Below, one piece after another: positions 33,211 through 44,325 of a stretch of 64,000 nucleotides of DNA. The DNA is from Magnolia sinica (Eukaryota; Streptophyta; Magnoliopsida; Magnoliales; Magnoliaceae). The DNA lies in NCBI RefSeq assembly GCF_029962835.1, contig NC_080577.1, positions 29,246,501 to 29,310,500 of the forward strand, written 5' to 3'. Position 1 is the first letter of the stretch; each line of letters starts with the position of its first letter. A program made the position numbers and the translations under genes. The notes under the pieces are model-generated. The model was not told the DNA's origin. It saw only the letters and a list, made by a program, of their open reading frames with translations, and made no database searches.

Positions 33211-34937
33211 GTATGTGCTACCCTCCAAACATCTGGATGGTCTTGACTAACATACATGAATGCTAAATGCACCATTTAAGAAACATTGGATAGCATATGT
33301 ACAACTATGCTATTTTGAAGGATTGCAAAAGTCACATCCTTTTCTTTTTCTTTTTCTTTTTCTTTTTCTTTTTTTTTTTTTGAATGCAAAAATTGTGATT
33401 TTTTACATTCACTTGATTGAACCTGAAATGGTTTTTTTATGTTTTAATTTTATTATGATTTTTATTTGTTCTTGCATTAATGAATGGAATATTGCTTTTC
33501 AGATTCTTTTCATTGAATCTGGATTTATTTATTTTTAATTTGTTGAATTTATTTATTTTGGGTTAAATGAGAGAATAGCTTGATCGATTGGATATTTCTT
33601 AAATTCTTCATTTAGGAAAAGCTATGTATTAAGTGCAACCTGCCTGATGGACCATGAATTATAATCACCAGACCAAATTTAACACATGTTAGTCACTTGT
33701 ATGCATATGCAACTAGATTGTCATGTGTACAGTGCGCATATAGATGAACATATGGATAAAATACATGCATGCTTGTTGGTGCTTCCTGGTGAAAGGGTTG
33801 AAGGCCTGATTTCTCCTACAGGAACCGACATCTCTACAAGGTGTGTTTCCCCCCCCCCCCCCCCCTCTTCTCTTTTTCTTTTTTTGGCACAATCACTTGA
33901 AGTTTTAGAATGGAAGCTTTCTTTCTATTTCTCCTACCATTTAATTCTCGATGACAATATTTAGGGGTGGGAATATTTTTTAATGGGCTGAGTTGATAAA
34001 TTAAACTGTTCTTGAAAATGAAGGGCGAATAATTTAAAAGGTGGGGGAAGCTTGTGAGTTGGGCCACAACATGGAGGAAGCACATTTACTACATGCTCAA
34101 CAAGGAATTCCAATATCAGAATATGGGGTAAGTTGTTATAATTTCTCCGGTTGGTTTTCTAAACTGCTGGTACCAATATAGGAATATTAGCTTAATTCAT
34201 AATATTGTTTCAAGCATCAGAAAATCAGCACAAGCCTATAAATGGGCTGAACCCCAATTGGAAATAATTAAAGTTGTGAGTTAACTGCTACAGATTTGTT
34301 GTTTCTTTCTTTTACTAAATATGCTCGTATTATGGTTGTAGTATAGATATTTTTTTACTTTATGAACAAATTCAGTGTTGTAGGATTAGTTTGAAAAGCT
34401 TTCAGCAGGGTCCTAGAATTTGTAGTATAGATATCTTTTACTTTATTGTGGATGGAACACATACTGGAAAGCATGTTGATTAGACGTATGTGGGCCATTG
34501 TGTTTAAGTACCAGCCATTTTCTTTTAACTGTCCATGCAATGCCACAAACTGAGTGGTGGCTTTTGTTTTGGTATTGTGGATGGAACACATACTTTATTT
34601 TTTTGCTGCATGATGTTGTTAATTATAGATGTTTTAGCTTTTGAAGGAGGCCTAAATTTGGTTATTTTTGTCTTCAATCAAGGAATAGAAGTGTTGTATA
34701 GATTACTTACAAAGGGTCTTTTGTATCTTCTCTGTTTCTGTTTTTCTTTCGTCTTTTTTATGATTTTTTCAGTGCTTTTTGTAATTTTTGGGAATTTTAT
34801 CTTTTAAGCATGCCTGGTTTTTTACCCCCGAAACCAGCTTGGGTTTTGTGGTTTTCCCTATTTTCTTTTGTTTTGGCTTTTGTTTTGGTATTGGATTTTT
34901 TCTTTTAATTTATCTAATTTCTTTTTTGTTTTTTCAG
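33211..34937. other. Low-copy AT-rich DNA with microsatellites
   Basis: It contains (TTTTC)n at about 33340-33372, a poly-C run at 33849-33866 and a T-rich intron-like stretch from 34560 to 34936. A possible short exon ending at the donor GTAAGTTG lies near 34130; its frame (HIYYMLNKEFQYQNMG) would splice in phase with the exon at 34938 but matches nothing I know. Confidence 0.4.
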
Positions 34938-34983
34938 GATTGTAATTGACAATGATGATTGTAAGAATGAAACCGCTATTCAG
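34938..34983 (+). pseudogene. Orphan exon of an ACT-domain-repeat (ACR) protein
   Basis: A 46-bp exon sits between a strong polypyrimidine/acceptor (TTGTTTTTTCAG) and a donor (CAG then GTAACC). It encodes IVIDNDDCKNETAIQ. This matches the start of the first ACT domain in plant ACR proteins (VVIDND(S/A)CKNATVIQ), where an exon junction also follows the Gln. ACR proteins are putative amino-acid-binding regulators. The following exon (VDSANKHGILLEVVQVL in the family) was not found in the next 3 kb, so this is an isolated gene fragment, perhaps captured by a transposon. Confidence 0.6.
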
Positions 34984-35925
34984 GTAACCTGGAATACCTT
35001 TTCACTTATTACTGGTTTGGTTGTGTTGGGAATTTGAATCAGAAGAGAGAAATATTTAGGTTTGGCTTGTAAGATTTCTTTAGTTGTTTTTTTTTTTTTT
35101 TAATATTATATATTAAAAGAAGGAAATCATCTATTCTGATCCTTGAAGTTCATTTGAAGTCAATGTTTTTTGACTCTCTAGTCTCTACCATGCCCTATGG
35201 TTCTACCATGATTAATCTTGGGACCTGCTATCTACACCTGTTCTGACTAATGAATACATCCATCCTTCTCACTTTTGGTTTTTCACAACAGTACAGCTTT
35301 TGTAATATTATATGACTAAAGGTATAGAAAGGATGGATATAGTTATCTGTTGGATATGGAAATGCCTCCTGCAATCTTATCCCCAATTAGGTGTTCACAT
35401 TACCATGTTCCTTTGTATTTGATTAATCTTCGTTATTTGGGAGATCCTATTTTGTTTTGAAATTAAGATTTATTTTTGGACTTAGGAAGTGGCTTGTACG
35501 AATTATGTCATTTTTTTGTGGAATATTTCAGAAACATCATTCACTGGCAAACCAAAATGGCCCAACAAATGATATTGATAGCTATGGTCATCAATTGATG
35601 GAAGTGATTCCAAAAATTGTGATAACCAGCTTAGCTTAGTGACCAATTCAGAACAGATATACAAATGGACCCTTCATTTTGTTACTTCATACACAAACAT
35701 CTAAAGAGGTGGTAAATTGTGATAACCAGCTCCATGCCCATTTCCATCTTTATAATATTGCTAACAAAATTTGTCCTTTACCTTCACCATGGTTTTATTC
35801 AGGATGATGGTTTTCATGTCTTTTCTTTTCCTTTTCAGACTATTCAAAGTCTATGTTCGTAACTTGCTCAGCTCCAAGATACATACATGTTGCAAGGTAT
35901 TTTCAAGATATTTACAATTGATGCA
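34984..35925. other. Intron-like or intergenic DNA
   Basis: T-rich tracts and no recognised domain. A stretch after TATTTCAG (35524-35620) is open and reads KHHSLANQNGPTNDIDSYG. It could be an exon but has no clear donor or family. Confidence 0.4.
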
Positions 35926-35929
35926 GGCT

Positions 35930-36900
35930 TTTCTCATGTGCTTAAAATCATGTAGATGGCAAATAAAAATTTCAGTAGGGTCTCAAAATATTTTAATGAT
36001 GGGATGAACTCTATTTTGCAATGGTGTGGTTTACTTGAGATTTGGATATGCTTCATTTTTTTTTTATTACTCTCTGAAACGAGCTTGGAAAACTAATGGA
36101 TGACGCGTATATACAACAAATACATCAAGACAAAGATAGGCTTATGGTTAGTCCCACACCCATTAACATATTACCGGTAACCGCTTAGTCCACTTCCTAC
36201 TTTTGGTGGGAGTAAGGATTTGGTGATGCCCAAGTCTCACCCAAGATGGTGGGGCCCTTACCGTGGGGGTGTGCATCCACTTGTACATCCGTTTTTTAAT
36301 ATCATTTTAGGGCATGAGACGAAAAGTAAAGTAGATCTAATTATCTAGTGGACTACTGAAAGGAAAAACTGTGATTGAATTCCCCACTGTTAAAAACTTC
36401 CTAATGTCCTCTGTAGCGTTTATTTGACATCCAACCAGCTGATAAGGCCACACAATTAGATAAAGGGTTAAACAAATATCAGCTGAGTCCAAAACTTTTG
36501 TGGCTCATAAAATGTTTATGACAGTCATCACCCATGCTTCTTACCATATAGTTCACCTAAGATTTGGATCTGCTTTATTTTCGGCCTTGTGCCCATGTTA
36601 GGCCTAAGGATATCAGGCCAACCTATGTTCAGGTGGGCCACACCAAAGGAAACAATTGGGAAGACGTCCACCATTGATTTTTTATTTTATTTTATTTTAT
36701 TTTTTTACAAAGGCTTACCATAATGGGTATGTGAAATCCACTCAAACCATTAGATGCCATACCAAATTTAAGCTTGCGGCTAAAAAATCAGGCCCATTCA
36801 TAATTCAAGTGGGTCACACCAAGGGAAATAGTTTGGAGGGTGGGTGTTTCCCAGTACACTGTTTCCAATTGTGTGGTCCACCTGAAGCACTGATGGGGCT
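35930..36900. mobile_element. Two degenerate GGGCCCACC MITE copies
   Basis: The first is 35945-36175, with AGGGTCTCAAAATATTTTAATG, GGTGTGGTTTACTTGAGATT and ACGCGTATATACAACA. The second is 36240-36620, with GGTGGGGCCCTTACCGTG, ATCATTTTAGGGCATGAGAC, TAGCGTTTATTTGACATCCAA and ATATCAGCTGAGTCCAAAAC. Both repeat the word order of the element at 7173-7624. A further block up to 36900 has GTGGGCCACACCAAAGGAAA twice. No coding capacity. Confidence 0.6.
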
Positions 36901-36969
36901 GGTTTTTTAGTCATAAACAAAAAATGCGTCACCCACCTAGTGGTCGGAGCAGATTTGGGAAACAGATCA

Positions 36970-36971
<2 letters not shown>

Positions 36972-37011
<40 letters not shown>
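36972..37011. repeat. (GT)n microsatellite
   Basis: About 20 uninterrupted GT units. Confidence 0.95.
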
Positions 37012-37013
<2 letters not shown>

Positions 37014-37925
37014 TTCCGGAGTCAATGGCATACGGATTATCTGTTACTTGTCACATTTGGCTTTGTCTTGACTTGAGGAAGGTAACTTGCTTATTTGGCC
37101 AGGTCACTTAGTGAGTATGGTGGCTTAATGCTAGAGATGGTTTCTCTATTAAGGCAGATGGCATTGATTCACAGGACTCTTTAAGATGATTTTTTTAGTT
37201 TTGTCCACTCGTAATTTCTTGGATATTTATTTCAAAGTATGGCACTGTAGATTCATGTGGGTCTTTTTTATCTGCCTCCTAAGTTTTAGTTCAGAGATGG
37301 TATGATAATTTATGAGTTCTACCTTTGGCATTGCTGTTGATTCTATTCAGAAAAATGCAGCCAGTCAAATCTGTATTTAGGACTAAATGTGGTGAAGCTT
37401 AAGCTAATGTGATACTGACATGAAAAGAAGATTTAAGGATCCTAAATCCAGAAGCTAATGTATCCCTTTTTTTCCCTATTAAGTTTTTGTAAACTGTATG
37501 GAAAGTTAGGATAGATCTCTGTCCAATCATTATGAAGCTTCATGATAGATAACAAATGTAATCTATGAGAACGGATACGCCGTGCAAACTATTGGTTAGT
37601 GGCTTCGATGGTCTGTTTATCATATGAAACATCCATCCCTGTTGTTAGCAGTGAAATCAAATTATCTCTAGTTAATGTGGAACTCCATCATGAAATTGTT
37701 TTTATTGATTTTGTCATGTTTTGTAAGTGCTAGCTTCCTTGTAACCTGTGTGAATCTTTTCAAGGGATTGAGAGGGCAGGAGGGATCATTGCCTTTTCCC
37801 TGGAAAATTGCATGCTATGGGTTCCATGTCTTGTGTCTTCCACTTGTAGCATACCTGTTATGGTAATATTTCATTACAGCATGCTAATTTTGCAGGGCTT
37901 GATTTCATGCATTTTGTTATTTCAG
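37012..37925. other. Intron-like DNA, nothing recognised
   Basis: AT-rich, with short open stretches only. The 63-codon frame at 37675-37866 is hydrophobic and spans intron-like T tracts, so it is most likely incidental. Confidence 0.4.
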
Positions 37926-38014
37926 CATGCATACCGTGATGGCTGGTTAGATGAAGTGGTACTACGCCATCTTGGCGTTGAAGATGGAAACACTGTGATA
38001 GCTAAAGATATCAG
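37926..38014 (+). other. Candidate exon encoding [20 protein letters not shown]
   Basis: The 89-bp stretch begins just after TTATTTCAG and ends before a GTTTGG donor. The encoded peptide, [20 protein letters not shown] followed by [10 protein letters not shown], is well balanced and conserved-looking, unlike the AT-driven translations around it. The ORF that extends through both flanks reads hydrophobic intron sequence and is not credible as a whole. Family unknown. It may belong with the other orphan exons in 33-38 kb. Confidence 0.4.
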
Positions 38015-39180
38015 GTTTGGCTTTGCTTTGGCATTGCTTTCTCCAATTTTTCTTTTGGTATTCAATCACACAATCTGGTGCATCTGTATCCTTCTGCTTG
38101 CATTTGTTTCTTACAAAATTCATGATTCTTTAAGGCTCTCAGACTTAGTAGGTTGCATCTATAATGGGTGAGCTGAGCTTGTTAAAAAGCTTAAATGGAA
38201 GTTTGATGTCGCAATTCTGCTCTACCTCTTATTTTCTGCACCTTTTTCATTCTTCTTATGTACAGAGTTTTTCTAGCCCTACACCCTTACATCACCCACC
38301 TGTTAACATGGTTTTAAATGATGTCCGATACAAGTTGGTGCTGTCCAGTCTTATCGTTTTTGGTTTGACCGGAAATGAGTCACCTGACTGATTGGGGACT
38401 GAAACTGGGACAGAAATGGATCTGTGCGGGATTGAAATGGACGAGATGGGGCGTAATCATTATTTGGTTCAGACCAGAAATTAAATAGGAATTCGAGTTG
38501 TTAATGGAAATGTGCATCTAGATAGTGCTTGCCTATAACATTGGACTTGCTCTTGTACAGACATTGTGCTGAATGTTTATCATCAATGCTGGCCCTGGTT
38601 TTAGGCTGCTGTATAGGACAGCGGTCTTTTATCGATACAAAAACCACTTCAAAGATTCATGTACTCTCAATGAGGCTTTTCTTCTATTTGTATTTAATTA
38701 ATTAATGTTCTGTCTTTTAGAAATACCGTGACAATGTGTCTAGCAGTAGTTTTTGACATGCTTCTCTAATTTGGAAGGGTATGGTTCTCAGAGTTTGATG
38801 AATATGTTCCCATAGTAGACAAAGCTGTGGATTCAAGCTAGAAGAAAGAAATGTACCCATCAAAAGCTCCCATCTCCTAGAAGCATGCAAGTATATATTA
38901 GATTCTATTAGGGAGTTGCAGGCTTTTGCAAGTCAATGGGTATATGTTGTTATATGAGATATCATATTTAGTGGATTTCATTAATGTTCATGTATTTTTC
39001 ATATGAGGTATCATATAATGCTTTGGCAGGGAATTTTTATTTTCATTATGATTGAACTTTTTGGTTTAATGAATAGGATTCTTATTAAACAATCATTTGA
39101 ATTATTTTTTAAATGACTATCAGGTGTAAGATTCAAAATAATAATAATAATAATAAATCTGACGATACTTTTTTTTTTTT
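38015..39180. other. AT-rich DNA, nothing recognised
   Basis: No domain or terminal repeat seen. An (AAT)n run at about 39127-39156 and a poly-T at 39169-39180 precede the CACTA-type end. Confidence 0.5.
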
Positions 39181-39184
39181 ACTT

Positions 39185-39530
39185 TATGGATATTTTAGTG
39201 ACGGATCAAATCCGTCGATAATTTCTGAACAAGTTGAAAATCAACGACGGATTTCAGTCTGTCGCTCTCCTCATATTAGCGACAGACCTTATCCATCGCT
39301 AATAATTTTAATGACGACGGTTTTTTTGAATTTTTGAAACGTTTTTTTATTTTTTGCAACAGATCTTATTCATCGCTACTATGCGACGAACCATATCCAT
39401 CGCAGATTAAACGACGGATTTTATCTGTCGAAAAAAAAACGACCCAGTAAACAGCGACAGATGAAATCCGTCGTTTATTTGGTTTTACAACAGATTTGGT
39501 TCGTCGTAAATTCGTGATTTTGGCGTAGTG
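39185..39530 (+). mobile_element. Terminal region of a CACTA-type transposon
   Basis: It ends ...GATTTTGGCGTAGTG, the complement of a CACTACGCCAAAATC terminus. The last 340 bases are packed with CGACGGAT, ATCCGTCG, TCGTCG and GCGACAGA words in both orientations, the subterminal repeats of plant CACTA elements. Flanking 39530 is ATT, a candidate half of the 3-bp target duplication. No second CACTA end was found to the left, so the element is truncated or its other end is not recognisable. The orphan exons at 34938-34983 and 37926-38014 could lie inside it. Confidence 0.75.
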
Positions 39531-39879
39531 ATTGAATGTGCTTATGTGTGTAAATGGAGTAATTTATTTTATGCACTTATGGGAATGTTATAATAACTTA
39601 GTTTATTTATTTGCTATTTCCTTTGCCTCTTTATTGCTTTGGGGTTTTGATACTTACAAACGTTCTAGTAAGGTTGTCCTGCCATATGCCTTTAGTTTTT
39701 GGTGTTAGGTTGTCCTTAGAACTAAGTTTGTATTAACCTCTCAAGACTAGTACATTTGAGGTTTACTTGTGCTTCTTTATTATTTGATTGTGATATCTTT
39801 CTTTCAATTCTACATTTATTTTTTAATTTGGCAGTCATATTCACCCCTCTCCTCTAGGACGTATAGCTCGGCCTTTTCA
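39531..39879 (+). repeat. SIRE-like LTR fragment (3' end)
   Basis: This is the reverse complement of 52941-53300: shared words are TAATAACTTAGTTT, GGTTGTCCTTAGAAC, CCTCTCAAGACTAGTACATT, CACCCCTCTCCTCTAGGAC and the terminal GGCCTTTTCA. Its left edge is the CACTA end, meaning the CACTA element inserted into this LTR. Its right edge is the Tork fragment. Confidence 0.75.
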
Positions 39880-41119
39880 GTTGCCTAATACGATCTCAAG
39901 CTGGAATAGATGGAGGTCAAGACTGTATTCTAGATTGTATTCCTGCACGGGAAGTTAGAAAAGCAGATCTATATGAAGCAAGCAGAGGGTTACGAAGTTA
40001 AAAAGGCAGAGAAAAAGGTTTGCAAGTTAATGAGGTCGTTGTACGGCCTGAAACAGTCGCCTAAGCAGTGGTATAAAAGATTTGATTCTTTTATGTTGAG
40101 TCAGAAATTTCCTCGGAGTGAATATGATCACTGTGTCTATTACTAAACATTGAGTGATGGAAAATTCATCATCCTAGTATTGTATGTTAATGATATGTTG
40201 ATTACCTGTCATGATATATCTGAAATCAACCTGCTAAAGAGTCAGTTATCAGGTACATTCGAGATGAAAGATTTGGGGGCTATAAAGAGGGTTCTCGGCA
40301 TAGATATTTATAGTGATAGGAAGAGGAGCAGGCTTTGGTTATCACGGGTAGAATACCTTGAAAAGGTACTCATCAAGTATGTGATGGACTAGGCAAAGCC
40401 GGTGAGCGTTCCCCACGCAGCTCACTTCAAACTTACCTTAAAACAATATCTTAAATCAAATGAGGAAAAATAGGTTATGTCTCATGTGCCTTATTCGAAT
40501 ACGGTTGACAGTTTAATGTAGGTCATGTCTATACGAGACCAGATATTTCACAGGCAATCGATGTTATAAGTAAATATATGTCAAACCCCGGCAAGCAACA
40601 TTGAGAATTGGTGAAATGACTACTTCGATACATTCGAAGTACAAAAGACTACATCTTAACTTTTGAGAAGACATGAGCAAAGTTGGTAGGGTATGTGGAT
40701 TCAGACTACGCAGACAGTGTGGATTCTAAAAAGTTGACTTCAGGTTACTCGTTTATACTAACTGGTGGAGCAACTAGTTGGATGTCGAAGCTTCAGTCTG
40801 TGGTGGCTCTTTCCACGACCGAAGCAAAATAAATGGCAGTGATACAAGCATTTAAGGTGTCTGGTTAAGAAGCATGATAAATCGATTGGGGCTTCAGTAG
40901 GAGGTCATGTTGGTTAATTGTGATAGCGAGAGCGCTATTAATTTAGCTAAACACATTGATGTTCATCACTACTTTATCCGACAGGTGCTTGAAGAAGGAG
41001 GCATGAATCTGGAGAAGATTCACACCAGCGTGAATCCATCAGACATGCTCACCAAGGTTGTTCCTACTGAGAAGTTCAACTTATGTACAACTTCTCTAGG
41101 TTTGGCGATAGCGTAAAAA
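39880..41119 (+). pseudogene. Second Tork-like copia copy, RT C-terminal part and RNase H
   Basis: The plus strand reads the RT from KQIYMKQAEGYE through KLMRSLYGLKQSPKQWYKRF and LYVNDMLI, where the first Asp of the YVDD box has become Asn. It then passes VLGIDIYSDRKRSRLWLS to broken RNase H (LQSVVALSTTEAK, stop, then SESAINLAKHIDVHHYFIRQ and NPSDMLTKVV, ending at 41116). The first two thirds of the element are missing; the break is at 39879. It is close to the minus-strand copy at 17237-20700 and shares its LTR type. Confidence 0.85.
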
Positions 41120-41226
41120 GAAGATAAAGAGTGCACAAGAAGCATTGATGAAGCTATGATGTGAGGCAGAAATAAGATAATACGACAAGAAGCTACATGT
41201 TTGAAGATTGAAGACATGGTGGAGAT

Positions 41227-41623
41227 TATTGTATTTGATGTCTTAAATCTAATAAGATTCTGCGCAAATTTTTTCGTAAAATTGCGAAAGTGTGGGATTT
41301 GTTTCCGATTTCGTTTATGATTCTTTCTAAAACTATATATATGCGTGTAAACAGGATTGGGAGGTATTCTAAGGCTTTCTAAAAGGGTTCAAGGCTTTCT
41401 AAAAAGGTGGAGCAAGGGAGAGATTTGAGGATTGCTTAAGTCTGGTAAGTCCTTCCTCTTTATAATTTCCACTTTCATAGTGAAGATTTGTCGCTTTGTG
41501 CCATGGTTTTTTCCCAAAATGGTTTTCCATGTTAAATCTTTGTGTTCTCTTGTATTTGCTTGGTGCTCTTGGATTGCTATCCTAGATCCATCTCTGTGTG
41601 ATTCCACAGTCCAAAACCCAACA
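41227..41623 (+). repeat. 3' LTR of the second Tork-like copy
   Basis: It follows the polypurine tract CATGGTGGAGAT and ends AAAACCCAACA. Inner words (TGTTAAATCTTTGTGTTCTC, GCTTGGTGCTCTTGGAT, GATCCATCTCTGTGTG) match 17237-17400 in reverse. It is shorter than the other LTR (397 against 507 bases) and lacks the CTCGACTAGTCGAG palindrome. Confidence 0.75.
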
Positions 41624-41774
41624 CACACATCTAACTTTCATATTTTTTATGATCCAACATTCAAACGTTGGAGTATATAATTCCAAATACGAAGTCTTGA
41701 TGGTGACCCATTTATATACTCCATGCTCTCTCTTATGTTCTCAATCATTTTGTTAATTAGTCTTAGTCCATATT

Positions 41775-43082
41775 TGTTGAGGGTCAAATATTACATATTA
41801 GACCCCATTTATTACTTGGTTTTATGAGCATGATAATGCTTAATGTTCTATTTTAATCATATTTGTGTTGCAAGGTGAATTCAAGAGCTTAGATTGAAAA
41901 GGATGTTAAAAGCATGAATTTAACACTCAAGAATCACCAAAGCCAAGATTGGATTTGATGAAATCAGGAATGAAGAATGCACACACTGAAGATCTAAGAA
42001 AATTAAGTCAAGAATGAAGAAAATCGAAGTTTTGAACTGAAATTGCGTAATCCTTGACCAGTCTTAGCCTCTGCTCAATAAATCCAGGCTACGCACGACC
42101 AGTCCTGGACACCACTCGACTAGTCGAGGTTCCTCGACCCGAACTCTAGTGATTAAAACAACTAAATTTATGTCTGGCTCAACCAGTTGAGTGTGTCCCA
42201 CGACCAGTCGAGAGTTACACAAATTTTCCTGATCACCATCTAGGGTTTAAGGAGTAGAGCATAAGCGTGGAGAAGCCGTCGCTAAGATTTTTTCTTCCCT
42301 TAGTTGTTTTTATGCTTTTATTAAGAGATTCTAGTTCAATCATGTTTACGGTTGGCTAAGCCTCTTAGCTAGGGCTAAGAGGTTAAGCTTGTAGCATGAT
42401 GAGATGTTTTCTATTACTTTTATTCATGTTTAAGTTGAACTATCTTTGATTCTAGTTTGATATTTAAGAAATACTTTTAGTTTTTAATAGTTTGTTGTGA
42501 CTTAAATTACAATAGATCTGCGATAGCTTTAAGTATGTTCTTTTTATGCATTAAGATTATGAAATTAAGAAATCTCATTGCTCACCATCATCCCATGGGC
42601 ATGGTTGGGTGATGGAATCCTTCTAAACTTCATGATTCCCTTATGATTGATTGTGGGATTGGTAAATCCTGTTGTTTGCCTCGTCTCATGGGCATGGTTT
42701 TGTGATTGGAATTACTTCCAGTTCTCATACCTCTCATCTATTGAGAACTAGGTCAAAGGAAGTTTAGATTTGATTTTACTGAGATATCTTCCATTTGGAT
42801 AGGATTGGACTCCGATTCCAATTGTGTGACTTGAATCAAGCATAGATCTCACTGATCTCTACAAGTGGATCCTTAGAAACCCTAGTTTCCCACCTTTGAA
42901 TTTCTTAAGGTTTTCATTAAATCTCTCATAATTACTCTTTATACGTCCATATTTAGGTTTTCATCTTTTTCTAGTTCTAGTTTTAGTTACTTTCAGAATA
43001 CTCACAATAGTCCCTGTGGATTCAACCTCAGTCTCACCGAGATTATTAGTACATCACAACCCTATACTTGGGGTTGTGAACA
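41775..43082 (+). repeat. 5' LTR of the Athila-like element
   Basis: Starts TGTTGAGGGTCAAATATT and ends GGGTTGTGAACA, 1308 bp. Its outer parts match the LTRs of the pol-less element (24793-26982), including the GGCTAAGCCTCTTAGCTAGG hairpin-forming word. Its centre instead holds CGACCAGTC/CTCGACTAGTCGAG words (42055-42230), including a perfect palindrome at 42115-42128. Confidence 0.85.
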
Positions 43083-43088
43083 AGTTTT

Positions 43089-43106
43089 TGGCACTGTTGC
43101 CAGGGA
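43089..43106 (+). other. Primer-binding site of the Athila-like element
   Basis: TGGCACTGTTGCCAGGGA, six bases after the LTR, differs at three positions from the site at 26989-27006 (TGGCGCCGTTGCCGGGGA). Confidence 0.8.
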
Positions 43107-43756
43107 TTAACGGTTGCATTTTTCTGAGATTAGCTAGTTTTAGGATTAGGTTAAGATTAGGGTTTTTCTATTTTCTATTTTCATATTAGGGTTTGTTTTC
43201 TATTTTTAGAAACTTTCTAATTCTACGATTTCTTTTATTTTTAGAAACTAACTTACTTTCTATTTTTATTTTTAGGAACTTTCTAATTTTAGAATTTGTA
43301 TTTTTAGAAATTGACTTGATTTTTTTGTTTTGCAGGATTTTAATTAGGAACTTCTAATTTGGTAACTTCTTTCCAACTCCCTCTCTCTTTTTATTTCTAG
43401 ACTTTTATTTCCTTTCTCTTTTAGGTTTAAGTTAGAATCTGAAATTGAGAGCTAAGAGTGTTTCATGCCCAAGTGGGTCCGTGACAACACTCAACATCTT
43501 TTGAGTGAAGGATGATTGGTTGAGGGGTTATCTATCCATCACAGGATTAGACACCACTCCTCGAAGTTAATTGAAGTGATGACTGCAAATCAACCAGTTA
43601 ATCAACCAGGAAGATAACCTCAACCTAGGGCTGAGGAAGTCCAACATGAGAATGAGGTGCATCAAATACCCCCACCTCGTACTTTGCGAGATTATTTACA
43701 ATTGGCGGGGGTGAGTATGCCCTCACGCATGGTTTTTTTAAAAAAATACAGGACAC

Positions 43757-44325
43757 ATGGATATCAAGCTAGGGGTGATTCAACTCCTTCCAAAATTCCA
43801 TGGACTTGAATCTGAAAGTCCATATTTGCACTTATAAGAGTTTGATGAGATCATAACCACTTTATATTTTCCAAACGTGTTTGAGGACACAGTCAGACTA
43901 AAACTCTTTCCCTTTTCTTTGAAAGAGAAAGCTAAGATATGGTTGCATTTACTACGTCCCAGATATATTGGTACATGGAATGACATGATAAGGGAGTGCA
44001 TAAAGAAATTTTTTCCACATCATAAAACGAACACCCTTAGAAAGTCAATTATGAACTTCGTCCAAAAGGAGGATGAAACATTCTTTCAATGTTGGGAGCA
44101 GTTCAAGGATCTTGTCAGTTTATACCCACAACATGGTTTTGAAACTTGGCTCATTACACACTTTTTCTATGATGGATTAACATCTTCCATGCACCAATTG
44201 GTTGCGACAATGTGCAATGGGGAATTCATGAATAAAAATGTCGATGATGTGTGGGACTACTTGGATAGACTTGCTAAAAACACATAATCATGGGACACTT
44301 ACCCGAAATCAAGCACCACTTCTAG
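43757..44325 (+). pseudogene. Athila-like gag, first part
   Basis: The frame begins in decayed sequence and reads LGVIQLLPKFHGLESES, a TAA stop near 43831, then EFDEIITTLYFPNVFEDTVR. The capsid-type retrotransposon gag domain follows in the 136-codon open frame 43877-44287 (LKLFPFSLKEKAKIWLHLL, TFFQCWEQFKDLVSLYPQHG, DGLTSSMHQLVAT). Gag forms the virus-like particle in the cytoplasm. It is cut at 44325 by the inserted LTR and resumes at 48477. Confidence 0.85.

Noticed and set aside
33834-34085. ORF with a Gly-rich end
   Set aside because: The Gly run comes from the poly-C tract at 33849-33866.
37812-38171. 119-codon hydrophobic protein
   Set aside because: Only its centre (37926-38014) is bounded by splice sites and protein-like; the flanks translate T-rich intron sequence and mimic membrane segments.
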